From: Ktedonobacteria bacterium brp13
Lineage (GTDB): Bacteria; Chloroflexota; Ktedonobacteria; Ktedonobacterales; Ktedonobacteraceae
Length of the DNA stretch: 64,000 nt
Assembly (NCBI GenBank): GCA_015099395.1
Contig: AP024096.1
Coordinates: 5,022,001-5,086,000, forward strand
Reading direction: 5' to 3'
This document shows, piece by piece, positions 9,177-17,416 of this stretch; position 1 is the first letter of the stretch; each line of letters starts with the position of its first letter. The notes under the pieces are model-generated. The model worked only from the letters and a program-made list of their open reading frames with translations, had not been told where the DNA came from and did no database searches. A program made the position numbers and the translations under genes.

Positions 9177-9724
9177 GCAATTGTTCCTTTCCAGGTATAT
9201 TGTGTTTGACGCTCTTATTACAAAAGCTTCAATTTTTTCAATGGAAACTAACTATTCCCTTCCCCGCAACTTTTATACATACCCACTAGTGTCTGACTCT
9301 TGTAACGCTCCTGTATAACTCTCATTAAATAGAGAGCGTTTTAAGCATTCTGAATGCTACAGAGAGGAAAATAGCTAGATGTTACTTCATATTTCGTAGT
9401 CTATCATATGCTTCGATTCTAGTCAACCCATTTTGTACTTATTGCATCGCTTCATTGTATAATCTTGCACAGCAATCCATCAGGGACGCATCGAATATTG
9501 TTTGAATAAAAAACCACGAAGTTTTGAATTCATATTGTTTGTCTAACATGGTTACTACAACAGGGATGTTATGCTTATAGTACTTATCTACTTTTGAGTT
9601 CACACTTTCAGGCGAGCTTACTTAGCAGTTTGGTTTGCTCATATGTATAGTTCGACACGCTTTCTAGAAACATTTATAATAAGAAAGCCTCCTTTTTAAG
9701 TACAATACTACTCGATCCTGGCTG
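9177..9724. other. Divergent intergenic region, 548 bases
   Basis: AT-rich gap between a minus-strand regulator and a plus-strand acyl-CoA ligase. I see no gene. A TACAAT hexamer near 9701-9706 could be the -10 box for the ligase, but no convincing -35 partner was found. Control regions of both divergent genes presumably lie here. Confidence 0.5.
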
Positions 9725-11437
9725 ATGATGAAGCCAGATAGACTAGTAAAAACAACTCAACTCCTTTATAATGCTCTAGCACTGGATGTGAACTGCCTGG
9801 CTCAGGCGTACTTCAATGCTATCTCTCTAGTTCGTCTCCGAGACGAGAAAGGAATCGCAGGCCCGGATATGAGTACACTCCCTCTCTTATTTGCGCGTGC
9901 AGCTGAACAATTCGCTACGCAACCAGCCCTGATCGAACCAGTTGAAGGTAGCAATGAGATGCTTTCTTTGTCCTACCAGGAACTTCAGGAGCACGTCCAT
10001 CAGTTCGCGGGCTACCTTCAGCAACAGGGACTCTCGAAAGGTCAGCGGATCATGCTCTGGTCCCCTAGCCGCGCTAACTGGCTGATCTCTTATTTTGCCT
10101 CTCTGCTGATTGGTCTGGTTATCGTTCCACTCGATGTGAATACACGTGAAGATTTCATTCTTCGCCTGGTTGATATTACTGAGACTACGCATCTGATTAC
10201 AACCCACAAACTTTATAGTAATCTTCAGCATTCTTCTCTCGCATTTATCGATATCGATGCTCTCCCTTCAGCTCCTCTGGATATGACTCAACTTCCTGCT
10301 CTTGTAGAAACCGACCTTGCACAACTCGTTTTTACGTCAGGTACAACTGGTCAACCTAAAGGAGTTATGCTCAGCCATCGCAATATCGTTTCTAATGCAT
10401 TAGGTTCTATTGATGCGGTAAACATAAAAGGGGATGATCGAGCACTCTCTATTCTCCCGCTTTCTCATATGTTCGAGTTGACTATTGACGTTGCTATCTT
10501 GCATATAGGTGCAAGTATTGTGTATGCACGTACACTCTCACCAGATACATTATTTAGGTTGCTCGCTACACAAAAGATAACCTGTATGGTGTTAGTACCT
10601 CAGGCTTTACAGCTCTTTATGAATGGAGTTGAACGCGAAGTACGTCAACAGAATAAGGAGAAGCAGTGGGATATTTTGCATGCTATCGCCTGGCGCGTCC
10701 CCTTTAAGTATCGCGCACGCCTCTTCAAGCAGGTACATGCTCGCTTTGGTGGTCACTTCCGTTTCTTTGTCTGTGGCGGAGCCTATATGCAGCCACAACT
10801 GGGACGTTTCTGGGAAGAGATGGGTTTCCGTACACTGCAGGGCTATGGCGCAACAGAATGCGCACCTGTTATCTCGGTCAATCCTCCCAATGATCACACC
10901 TTCGGATCGGTCGGTCGGCCACTTAAGGGAGTTGAGTTGCGTATAGCGGACGATGGCGAGATCCAGGTCCATGGCCCAAATGTCGCAATAGGCTATTGGC
11001 AAGATCCTGAACTGACGAACCGTACCTTCCAGGATGGTTGGTATGCCACGGGTGATCTTGGTTATCTTGACAGGCATCATAATCTGTACCTTAAAGGTCG
11101 TAAGAAAAATCTGATCGTGTTGCCGAATGGGATGAATGTCTATCCAGAGGATGTCGAAAACGTATTGCAGAGCCAGGAGGTCGTTAAAGATGCGGTGGTC
11201 TTCGGTCTAAACGAACGCAATCGTGGTACGGCTGTGCATGCTGTTCTATTACTAGAGGATTCCAGCCAGGCGAAGACTGTTGTCAAACAGGCCAATAAAC
11301 TGCTGGCACCCCATCAGCAGATCAAGAGCTATACGCTCTGGTCAGAAAAGGACTTCCCGCGTACCCATACGCTGAAAGTCAAACGGCAAGAGGTCCTGGA
11401 CAAACTTGATAAGCTGCGCTCAGCTCAACGCGTCTAA
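9725..11437 (+). CDS. Long-chain fatty acyl-CoA ligase (AMP-forming)
   Basis: A 570-residue adenylate-forming enzyme. It activates a carboxylic acid with ATP to an acyl-AMP and transfers it to CoA. Seen motifs: the P-loop-like FTSGTTGQPKGVMLSH (about residue 203), YGATE, GWYATGDLGYLD, and the hinge segment KGRKKNLIVLPNGMNVYPED, which resembles long-chain FadD-type ligases. The catalytic lysine falls near the end, in RTHTLKVKR. The start is uncertain: ATG 9869 (MSTLPLLFARAAEQF) begins where family homology usually begins, and the first 48 residues look unlike the family. Neither ATG has a strong ribosome-binding site. Chain-length specificity is not readable by eye. Confidence 0.9.
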   Translation: MMKPDRLVKTTQLLYNALALDVNCLAQAYFNAISLVRLRDEKGIAGPDMSTLPLLFARAAEQFATQPALIEPVEGSNEMLSLSYQELQEHVHQFAGYLQQQGLSKGQRIMLWSPSRANWLISYFASLLIGLVIVPLDVNTREDFILRLVDITETTHLITTHKLYSNLQHSSLAFIDIDALPSAPLDMTQLPALVETDLAQLVFTSGTTGQPKGVMLSHRNIVSNALGSIDAVNIKGDDRALSILPLSHMFELTIDVAILHIGASIVYARTLSPDTLFRLLATQKITCMVLVPQALQLFMNGVEREVRQQNKEKQWDILHAIAWRVPFKYRARLFKQVHARFGGHFRFFVCGGAYMQPQLGRFWEEMGFRTLQGYGATECAPVISVNPPNDHTFGSVGRPLKGVELRIADDGEIQVHGPNVAIGYWQDPELTNRTFQDGWYATGDLGYLDRHHNLYLKGRKKNLIVLPNGMNVYPEDVENVLQSQEVVKDAVVFGLNERNRGTAVHAVLLLEDSSQAKTVVKQANKLLAPHQQIKSYTLWSEKDFPRTHTLKVKRQEVLDKLDKLRSAQRV

Positions 11438-11510
11438 TACAGCGGAGAAGAAGAGAGTACGTATTCAGTAGTCTAAGAACTCTTAAGAACACCCGTGCAG
11501 CAAATCCCGC

Positions 11511-11544
11511 AATCCCTCCTTCGCTACAACGAAAGAGGGATTTT
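11511..11544 (+). terminator. Intrinsic terminator after the acyl-CoA ligase
   Basis: AATCCCTCCTTCG at 11511-11523 pairs, with one mismatch, with CGAAAGAGGGATT ending at 11542. The stem runs into TTTT. It sits between the ligase and rsmI and separates their transcription. Confidence 0.75.
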
Positions 11545-11584
11545 CGGGGCACTGAACTGTTACAGAAGAGAAGAAGGGTAAGTT

Positions 11585-12364
11585 ATGCTTTATCTGGTTG
11601 CAACGCCCATTGGCAATCTTGATGATATTACATTGCGTGCATTGGAGGTCTTGCGTTCGGTCGATGTAGTAGCAAGCGAAGATACCCGTAAGACAGGCTT
11701 GTTACTCAAACATTATGGTATTCAGAAGCCGCAACTCTCCTTCCACGAACACAATGAGCAGCGCGCAGGTGGACGTATCGAGGAACTTTTGAAGCAAGGT
11801 CAGTCAGTTGCGGTGGTAACGGATGCGGGTACACCGGGTATCTCTGATCCGGGCTTTACGCTGGTGCGCCGGGCGGTGGCCGCTGACCTTGCGGTAACGA
11901 TGATCCCAGGTGCAACGGCGTTTGTGATGGCGCTCGTGCTCTCCGGACTACCGGTCCACAGCTTTACATTCCGTGGTTTCCCTCCACGCACACAGGTAAA
12001 ACGTCAGAAATTCTTCGAGGTTGACCGCGAAGCACCCCACACCCTCATCTATTATGAGAGCCCCTATCGCCTGGATGGTTTCTTAAAGGATGCAATAGAG
12101 GTCTTTGGCGATCGCCCGGCTGCGTTAGCTAATGATCTCACAAAGATGTTCGAGAAGGTCGAACGTGGATCGCTCTCTTCACTGCTCGCCACACTCCCAC
12201 CCAACAGCAAACCTAAAGGCGAATATATTGTCGTTATCGAGGGTCTGACGCGTGAGGCTGTACGCGACAAACGCCATAGCTGGCGCAATGTTGACACGCA
12301 GGCGAATGAGCAAGAAGAGGATGAGCAAGAGAACGACAACCCTGTAGACGACGACAACGAATAG
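11585..12364 (+). CDS. rsmI: 16S rRNA (cytidine(1402)-2'-O)-methyltransferase
   Basis: A 259-residue SAM-dependent tetrapyrrole-methylase-fold enzyme that 2'-O-methylates C1402 of 16S rRNA near the ribosomal P site. Signatures: LYLVATPIGNLDDITLRALE at the N-terminus, ASEDTRKTGLLLKHYGI, VTDAGTPGISDPG and IPGATAFVMALVLSG. The C-terminal tail from about residue 235 is highly acidic with Asn, Asp and Glu, beyond the usual fold. The ATG is preceded by an AGAAGAAGGG purine stretch. It converges with mdh. Confidence 0.96.
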   Translation: MLYLVATPIGNLDDITLRALEVLRSVDVVASEDTRKTGLLLKHYGIQKPQLSFHEHNEQRAGGRIEELLKQGQSVAVVTDAGTPGISDPGFTLVRRAVAADLAVTMIPGATAFVMALVLSGLPVHSFTFRGFPPRTQVKRQKFFEVDREAPHTLIYYESPYRLDGFLKDAIEVFGDRPAALANDLTKMFEKVERGSLSSLLATLPPNSKPKGEYIVVIEGLTREAVRDKRHSWRNVDTQANEQEEDEQENDNPVDDDNE

Positions 12365-12369
12365 AGCAA

Positions 12370-12400
12370 CGGGAGGACGTTAATCCTTCACATCCTCCCG
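12370..12400. terminator. Bidirectional stem-loop between rsmI and mdh
   Basis: CGGGAGGA at 12370-12377 pairs with TCCTCCCG at 12393-12400. The two flanking genes converge here, so one hairpin could end both transcripts. No T run is present on either side. Confidence 0.55.
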
Positions 12401-12415
12401 CTGCCTATGCAATGC

Positions 12416-13342
12416 TTACATACCCATGACGTTGACGAGTTCTTTGACGGCACCTGCTGACTTATGCAGTGCCGCTTGCTCCTGCTCTGAAAGCTCTACT
12501 TCAATGACTTTCTCCAGGCCTTTCGCGCCCAGCTGGGCGGGAACGCCAACGAAGAGGTCGTTGATGCCATATTCTCCCTTGAGATAGATCGCAGATGGCA
12601 AGATCATCTTCTTATCCAGGATAATAGAATCTACCATTTGTAGCGCCGATGCCGAAGGTGCGAAATAAGCGCTGCCATTGCCCAGCAATTTGACGATCTC
12701 AGCGCCACCATCACGTGTACGTTGTACAATCTGTTCAATACGCTCAGCTGGTATCAACTGTGCAATAGGCACACCTGCCACTGTACACATACGAGACAGG
12801 GGAACCATGGTGTCACCATGCCCACCCAGGACATATGCCTGTACATCACGCACCGAAGCACCAACCTCCTGAGCAATAAACGTACGGAAGCGAGCAGTGT
12901 CCAGCACACCGGCCATACCCAGTACGCGCTCACGTGGAAAGCCGCTGACATGGAGCGCCACATGAGCCATCGCATCCAACGGATTCGTTACCATGATCAT
13001 AATGGTGTTCGGTGAATATTTAACGACCTGCTCGGTTACCTGCGCAATAATCTCCTGATTCTTCTTTAAAAGATCATCGCGGCTCATACCAGGTTTACGA
13101 GGAAAACCGGAGGTCACAACGACAACATCAGAGTTGGCAGTATCCGCATAGTCATTGGTTCCTGTGACCAACGAATCATAACCAAGAACAGGACCGGCCT
13201 GGAGCATATCAAGAGCTTTCCCCTGTGGCATATTTGGTACAATGTCAAACATCACCACATCTGCATAATCACGTTCAGCCAGACGTTGTACCAATGTGCT
13301 ACCAACAAAACCGGCTCCAACAACAGTGATTTTACTCCTCAT
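12416..13342 (-). CDS. mdh: Malate dehydrogenase
   Basis: A 308-residue NAD-dependent enzyme oxidising malate to oxaloacetate in the TCA cycle. The Rossmann motif is VVGAGFVGSTLVQRL (about residues 5-19). Other family markers are VVVTSGFPRKPGMSRDDLL with the substrate-binding arginines, VTNPLDAM, LDTARFR, and VLGGHGDTMVPL with the catalytic histidine. It resembles the LDH-like MDH type common in Chloroflexota and green sulfur bacteria. ATG 13342 is chosen because AAAGGA lies about 8 bases before it and family homology starts there; an in-frame extension to 13402 is unlikely. Confidence 0.96.
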   Translation of the reverse strand: MRSKITVVGAGFVGSTLVQRLAERDYADVVMFDIVPNMPQGKALDMLQAGPVLGYDSLVTGTNDYADTANSDVVVVTSGFPRKPGMSRDDLLKKNQEIIAQVTEQVVKYSPNTIMIMVTNPLDAMAHVALHVSGFPRERVLGMAGVLDTARFRTFIAQEVGASVRDVQAYVLGGHGDTMVPLSRMCTVAGVPIAQLIPAERIEQIVQRTRDGGAEIVKLLGNGSAYFAPSASALQMVDSIILDKKMILPSAIYLKGEYGINDLFVGVPAQLGAKGLEKVIEVELSEQEQAALHKSAGAVKELVNVMGM

Positions 13343-13528
13343 TGACGTATCCTTTCGTCTCTCCAGGGATATGGAAGGTGACGAGAGCCATGAAAGCGGC
13401 AACTCACTCTTCTACTATATCCCCAACTACCTTTTTTATATTTCTACTGTAATTGTAAAACGTGGAGGCTCTACTTGGCAATTTTTCTCCCAAATTTATC
13501 ACATATTGCAAAAACAGGGAAAAAGCGG

Positions 13529-13557
13529 TTGACAAATCTCAATGGTTGGAGTATTAT
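13529..13557 (+). promoter_or_regulatory. Sigma-70-type promoter for tRNA-Gln
   Basis: TTGACA at 13529-13534 and TATTAT at 13552-13557 are separated by exactly 17 bases, close to the housekeeping consensus. A start near 13564 would give a leader of about 78 bases before the first tRNA. Confidence 0.75.
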
Positions 13558-13641
13558 TCAAACGTCGAAACGAAAGGCGCTGAGCGAGGCGAAAGAATGT
13601 AAGTTCTGCAATGCTCACGACGTGAAATGCCGACAAAATAA

Positions 13642-13715
13642 TGGGGTATCGTTCAACGGTAGGACGACTGACTCTGAATCAGTTAATTGGAGTTCGAATC
13701 TCTGTACCCCAGCCA
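13642..13715 (+). tRNA. tRNA-Gln (anticodon CUG), copy 1
   Basis: A full cloverleaf can be drawn: acceptor TGGGGTA/TACCCCA, D arm GTTC/GGAC, anticodon stem ACTGA/TCAGT with loop CTCTGAA (anticodon CTG at 13674-13676, reading CAG), T loop TTCGAAT, discriminator G and an encoded CCA. The acceptor sequence is the same as that of many bacterial glutamine tRNAs. Confidence 0.96.
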
Positions 13716-13717
13716 TT

Positions 13718-13746
13718 GAGAGGTGTTTCATACACCTCTCTTTTTT
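13718..13746 (+). terminator. Intrinsic terminator of tRNA-Gln copy 1
   Basis: GAGAGGTGT at 13718-13726 pairs with ACACCTCTC at 13732-13740 around a 5-base loop, followed directly by six T residues. Confidence 0.92.
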
Positions 13747-13828
13747 GTCGCATGGCATGTTGCAGCATGTGCATGCCTCTAAGCATTTTTCCAGCGCTCA
13801 CGCGAACTGACAACGTTAGACAAGCTAA

Positions 13829-13902
13829 TGGGGTATCGTTCAACGGTAGGACGACTGACTCTGAATCAGTTAATTGGAGTTCGAATCTCTGTACCCCAGC
13901 CA
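13829..13902 (+). tRNA. tRNA-Gln (anticodon CUG), copy 2
   Basis: Identical in sequence to copy 1, including the encoded CCA. It lies downstream of copy 1's terminator, and I see no good -35/-10 pair just before it. Expression may rely on read-through or a weak promoter. Confidence 0.95.
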
Positions 13903-13904
13903 TT

Positions 13905-13934
13905 GAGAGGTGTTTCATACACCTCTCTTTTTTT
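13905..13934 (+). terminator. Intrinsic terminator of tRNA-Gln copy 2
   Basis: The same 9-bp stem as after copy 1 (13905-13913 with 13919-13927), followed by seven T residues. Confidence 0.92.
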
Positions 13935-14341
13935 GCGCTTCTACGCATTCGCACCTCTATAAAACGAACAAATTCTCCTCCAGCTTTCAAGCGGAAAAGA
14001 ACTTTCCATGTAGGTGGTAAAATATTTTCTTAATCCTCCCTTCCACAACAATCCATCCCGATCTCATCCCTGTACAAACATTATACAACCCAACAATACC
14101 AGCTCATACCATCTTGTAAGCACTTTCGTCATAGTCAATGTATGGATCAGCCTCTCTGTCTCACTTGTAAACGGCTCGACGTTCTATAAAGAACGTTGCC
14201 TTATGGTGTTACGGGAGTGATTATATGGTGTCAATAGATTTCAGCATACCATCAAATATAGCAACAATTGCTATCCGCCTGTCTTCTCTATGGCACCATA
14301 TACAAACTGCACCTATGCAAAAATTCATGAGCGGGCACACC

Positions 14342-14370
14342 TTGTCCACGTGTATACCCTATGTTATATT
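14342..14370 (+). promoter_or_regulatory. Probable promoter of the ECF sigma gene
   Basis: TTGTCC at 14342-14347 and TATATT at 14365-14370 are 17 bases apart, a reasonable sigma-70-type match 48 bases before the start codon. The rest of the gap from 13935 to 14417 is AT-rich and shows no gene. Confidence 0.5.
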
Positions 14371-14417
14371 TCTGTATATAGTTTGCACAATACACAAACT
14401 CAGGAGGACTAAAGCAG

Positions 14418-15311
14418 ATGGTTACAGCCACAGCCCAAGTTCAAACCACCATCCCCGCCCTGGATGAAGTCATAGATATTCCTTGCATAGCTGCGTACAG
14501 CACAACGAGCCGTGAACAGGAGATCCCTGCTCTCAACTCACTCAACTCAGACAACTCAGCATCAACAACAATTGACCACGAGACTGAGGAGCCCGAAGAT
14601 GTTGAGGAGATGGAACATAGCGAGGGTGTAGAAAATATAGGGAGCATCGGTAGTAGCATGGAAGCTATGGGGAATCCAGAGGATGAGGATGATCAGAATA
14701 AGATCGACCAGCAAGAGCAAGAACTGTTGGTGACACGCGCTATCCAGGGCGATCAAATGGCCTTTAGCGAGATCGTTGATCAGTACGGTACATTAATGCT
14801 AAGAACTGCATCAATGATAGTAGGTGACCACGATATTGCAGAAGACGTGGTACAGGATGCTCTGATCCAGGCCTGGCACCATCTAGCCGATCTGCGTAAG
14901 GCAGGTGCACTACGCCCATGGCTCATGCGTATCGTGGTTAACCAGTGTATCAGCTTTAAGCGTCGCCTCGCTCGCACCACTGCGTTTATGCGCCAGGCAC
15001 TCTCAGAGCAGGAGACCGACTTGATCGCACAGGCGGCAGATGACCATAAAGGTTGCATGGAGCGCGATTGGGATCTGGCATGCGCTATCGAGAGTCTACC
15101 TATGAAGCAACGTGTCGTCATCGTCCTCCATTACTATAATAGTATGACTCTTCCAGAGATGGCTCAGACTCTGAATACTTCAGAGAATACACTCAAGAAG
15201 CGCATTCAGGCTGCATTATCCAATCTGCGCCGTATCCTCCGTGCAAGCAATGCGGAGGAGGAAAGCAGCTTCGGTAGCGGACGTCCTCACATAGTCCCTT
15301 CGGTGGCCTGA
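14418..15311 (+). CDS. ECF-type sigma factor with acidic N-terminal extension
   Basis: A 297-residue protein. Residues about 115-180 are sigma region 2, with AEDVVQDALIQAWHHLADLR for core binding and -10 recognition. Residues about 225-280 are region 4, with LPMKQRVVIVLHYYNSMTL and a DNA-binding helix in NTSENTLKKRIQAAL. It directs RNA polymerase to a specific promoter set. The first 105 residues are unusual: rich in Glu, Asp, Ser and Asn, predicted disordered, and with no family match I recognise. GGAGG about 10 bases before ATG 14418 supports the long form. No anti-sigma gene is adjacent, so the extension may do the regulating. Confidence 0.92.
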   Translation: MVTATAQVQTTIPALDEVIDIPCIAAYSTTSREQEIPALNSLNSDNSASTTIDHETEEPEDVEEMEHSEGVENIGSIGSSMEAMGNPEDEDDQNKIDQQEQELLVTRAIQGDQMAFSEIVDQYGTLMLRTASMIVGDHDIAEDVVQDALIQAWHHLADLRKAGALRPWLMRIVVNQCISFKRRLARTTAFMRQALSEQETDLIAQAADDHKGCMERDWDLACAIESLPMKQRVVIVLHYYNSMTLPEMAQTLNTSENTLKKRIQAALSNLRRILRASNAEEESSFGSGRPHIVPSVA

Positions 15312-15345
15312 CACCGAGTTGTCTTGCTGTGAGTGAGTGAGTGAG

Positions 15346-15377
15346 GAAGGATAGATCACTCATATGGTCTATCCTTC
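15346..15377 (+). terminator. Stem-loop after the ECF sigma gene
   Basis: GAAGGATAGA at 15346-15355 pairs with TCTATCCTTC at 15368-15377, a perfect 10-bp stem 34 bases past the stop. The tail is T-rich but broken. Confidence 0.6.
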
Positions 15378-15605
15378 TTCGCTCATTTACTTTGCACCCT
15401 ACCAATAAAAAGCCACAGCTAGTAGAGAATGCTGCAATATCCTCTTTCTTCAATTCTTAACAGTATTACTGGAATAGCAACAAAACTACAACCTGATGAT
15501 TACTGAATATACAGAATACAGAGATATACTCTGACATATATTGGGACAATGCACAACTTTCCATAATTATTCGCTCTACATTATTTGCAGATAAAAGGAT
15601 ATATT

Positions 15606-15941
15606 GTGAACAAGACGTCTGCGCTTATCTTCTCTCCAGCAGCTCTGACGCCGGACCCGGATATGCTGCCGGACCCTTATCTCATTGAACGCTTCTTGCG
15701 TATGTCCGATGAAGGGGCTCTAGCGGAGCCTTCAAACACTGTTCATCAACCTTATTCACTGGTCAGCCTGCATAACGGCACCCCTGGCTTGCTCTTTGCT
15801 TCCACTGATACCTTGCTGGCATCAGTCATTCATCCAACACAGCCTGAAAAAAAGCCTGAGCATCATAAAAAAAGTAAACGCAAAAGGAGTACAGGCAGAG
15901 CTGAAAACCGTTGCACAAAACATGCTTTGACAGCTCCTTAA
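15606..15941 (+). CDS. Small protein of unknown function
   Basis: A 111-residue reading frame starting at GTG 15606, with AAAGGA 7 bases upstream. The middle is Pro/Asp/Leu-rich (TPDPDMLPDPYLIERFLRMS). The C-terminal third is strongly basic (KKPEHHKKSKRKRSTGRAE). No membrane segment, signal peptide or known domain is visible. It lies 43 bases before the flippase on the same strand, so it may belong to the polysaccharide unit. Coding status rests on the ribosome-binding site and context. Confidence 0.5.
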   Translation: MNKTSALIFSPAALTPDPDMLPDPYLIERFLRMSDEGALAEPSNTVHQPYSLVSLHNGTPGLLFASTDTLLASVIHPTQPEKKPEHHKKSKRKRSTGRAENRCTKHALTAP

Positions 15942-15984
15942 GCAGGATAAAGATCGCATTGAGAAGGTAGGGGGGAGTTCTACG

Positions 15985-17382
15985 GTGGATGGAAGGGAAA
16001 GTATACTTTCACATACGCTGCGACAATCATTACCACAGACACAACAATTGCGCAAATTAAATATGTTGCGCGCGAAATTAAATCCAACCCATGCAGAGCA
16101 GTTAAGACGCTGGCAAGGCGCGACCGTTCTATGCTCAACGCTGATCACGGCCGCTATCTATAGTATTATTGCACGCTCTTTAGGCCCTCGCATATTTGGG
16201 AGCTGTCTCTTCGCACAATGGCTAGCTACAGTGACAGTACCAATCATCGGCACCGGTATGTCGACGCTCTCCAGTCGGCAGTTAGCGGCGACACAGAGCC
16301 GTGAGTCACCACGCCTGATTGCTGGCGTCTTTTATTTTTTATGGTACCGCCAGCATCGCAGCATCTTGCTTTATTGCCTGGTCTATATTGTACTGGCTCT
16401 GCTGCTGCAACATCTCCTACGGGCAAATAGTTTCTCTCCTGGCCTGCTTTTGCTCTCCAGTCTAGCGACACTACCATTACTCTTGAGTAGTGTCGCAGGC
16501 ACGACGTTGCGCAGTTTACGCCGGGCTGACCTGCTTACGATGCTCCACCTTTTTGGGTCGCTACTCACACTCATCTTTGTTATACTTGCGACCCAGATAG
16601 CTGGTCGTCCTGCCGAAGCATTCATTCTGGCCTTCGCGTTTTCTGGTACGCTCACGCTGGCCCTGGCTGTAATCTGTGTAGTCCGTCTCTTGCCGCTAGA
16701 TCAGGCTATCCAACCGGGCATCTTCTTACGTGAGAGGCTCACGCATAGCTTCAATCTCTCCTGGCTCCATTTTATGCTGGATGCCATCATCTGGCAACGT
16801 AGCGAGTTACTTTTGCTCGCATATTGGCACGATCCGGCACAGATCGGCTTTTATGCATTGAGCGCCAGTATCAGTACCTGCGTCATCGGTATTGCACCGG
16901 CATTCTTTTCACAATGGCTCTTTCCACTGGTTCTGCGCTACTTCCCAGAACATCGCTATCTGAATCCTTACGATGCCTTTGTGAAGACCTCGTGCTACAT
17001 TATCTTCCTTGCGGTACCCATCTGCGCACTGGTTATGCTGTTTTGTTCGAGCGCAATTGTGCATACACTGAGTCCTGCTTACCTGCCGGTGATTAAGCCG
17101 CTCCGCATCCTGCTTATCGCAGCGGTCTTTGGCAGCGTAGCTACTGTCAGCCTGACGCATATTGCTACTATTGAGCAGGACAGACAGCGTAACGCGCAGC
17201 GTGCACAAAGACGGCTCAATGTCGGAATTGCGGTCATCAAGATTCTTCTGGCAATCCCGCTGATCTGGCTCTGGGGACTGACAGGGGCTGCAATTGCGAG
17301 CGCGGCTGCACAGATCGCTTCAGCCCTGGCTTCGATTCTTCTCTGCCATAAACTCTTGCGCCATTATGAGAACGCTGGCTAG
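15985..17382 (+). CDS. Polysaccharide/lipid-linked oligosaccharide flippase
   Basis: A 465-residue integral membrane protein with about 12 hydrophobic segments, of the Wzx/RfbX type in the MATE-like flippase superfamily. It is expected to move lipid-linked sugar units across the cytoplasmic membrane for surface polysaccharide. Start GTG 15985 has GGGGGAG 7 bases upstream. The first 45 residues are polar, and the transmembrane part begins near GATVLCSTLITAAIYSII. It heads a run of glycosyltransferase genes on the same strand, which supports the role. Confidence 0.85.
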   Translation: MDGRESILSHTLRQSLPQTQQLRKLNMLRAKLNPTHAEQLRRWQGATVLCSTLITAAIYSIIARSLGPRIFGSCLFAQWLATVTVPIIGTGMSTLSSRQLAATQSRESPRLIAGVFYFLWYRQHRSILLYCLVYIVLALLLQHLLRANSFSPGLLLLSSLATLPLLLSSVAGTTLRSLRRADLLTMLHLFGSLLTLIFVILATQIAGRPAEAFILAFAFSGTLTLALAVICVVRLLPLDQAIQPGIFLRERLTHSFNLSWLHFMLDAIIWQRSELLLLAYWHDPAQIGFYALSASISTCVIGIAPAFFSQWLFPLVLRYFPEHRYLNPYDAFVKTSCYIIFLAVPICALVMLFCSSAIVHTLSPAYLPVIKPLRILLIAAVFGSVATVSLTHIATIEQDRQRNAQRAQRRLNVGIAVIKILLAIPLIWLWGLTGAAIASAAAQIASALASILLCHKLLRHYENAG

Positions 17383-17416
17383 CCATATACATGTAATCAC
17401 ACAGAAGGGATGTGCC

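Larger units (their letters stand above)
13639..13934 (+). repeat. Tandem duplication of tRNA-Gln plus terminator
   Basis: The stretch 13639-13746, covering the tRNA and its terminator, is repeated essentially unchanged at 13826-13933. The 79 bases between the copies differ and hold no evident second promoter. The block looks like a recent local duplication. Confidence 0.9.

Noticed and set aside
13639..13934. tRNA-Gln pair as an attachment site of an integrated element
   Set aside because: The duplicated unit covers the whole tRNA and terminator rather than only the 3' end, and no integrase or foreign gene block lies between or beside the copies.
13641..14033. Open frames running across the tRNA-Gln pair
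   Set aside because: They read through two tRNA genes and their terminators; the repeated peptide simply mirrors the duplicated RNA genes.
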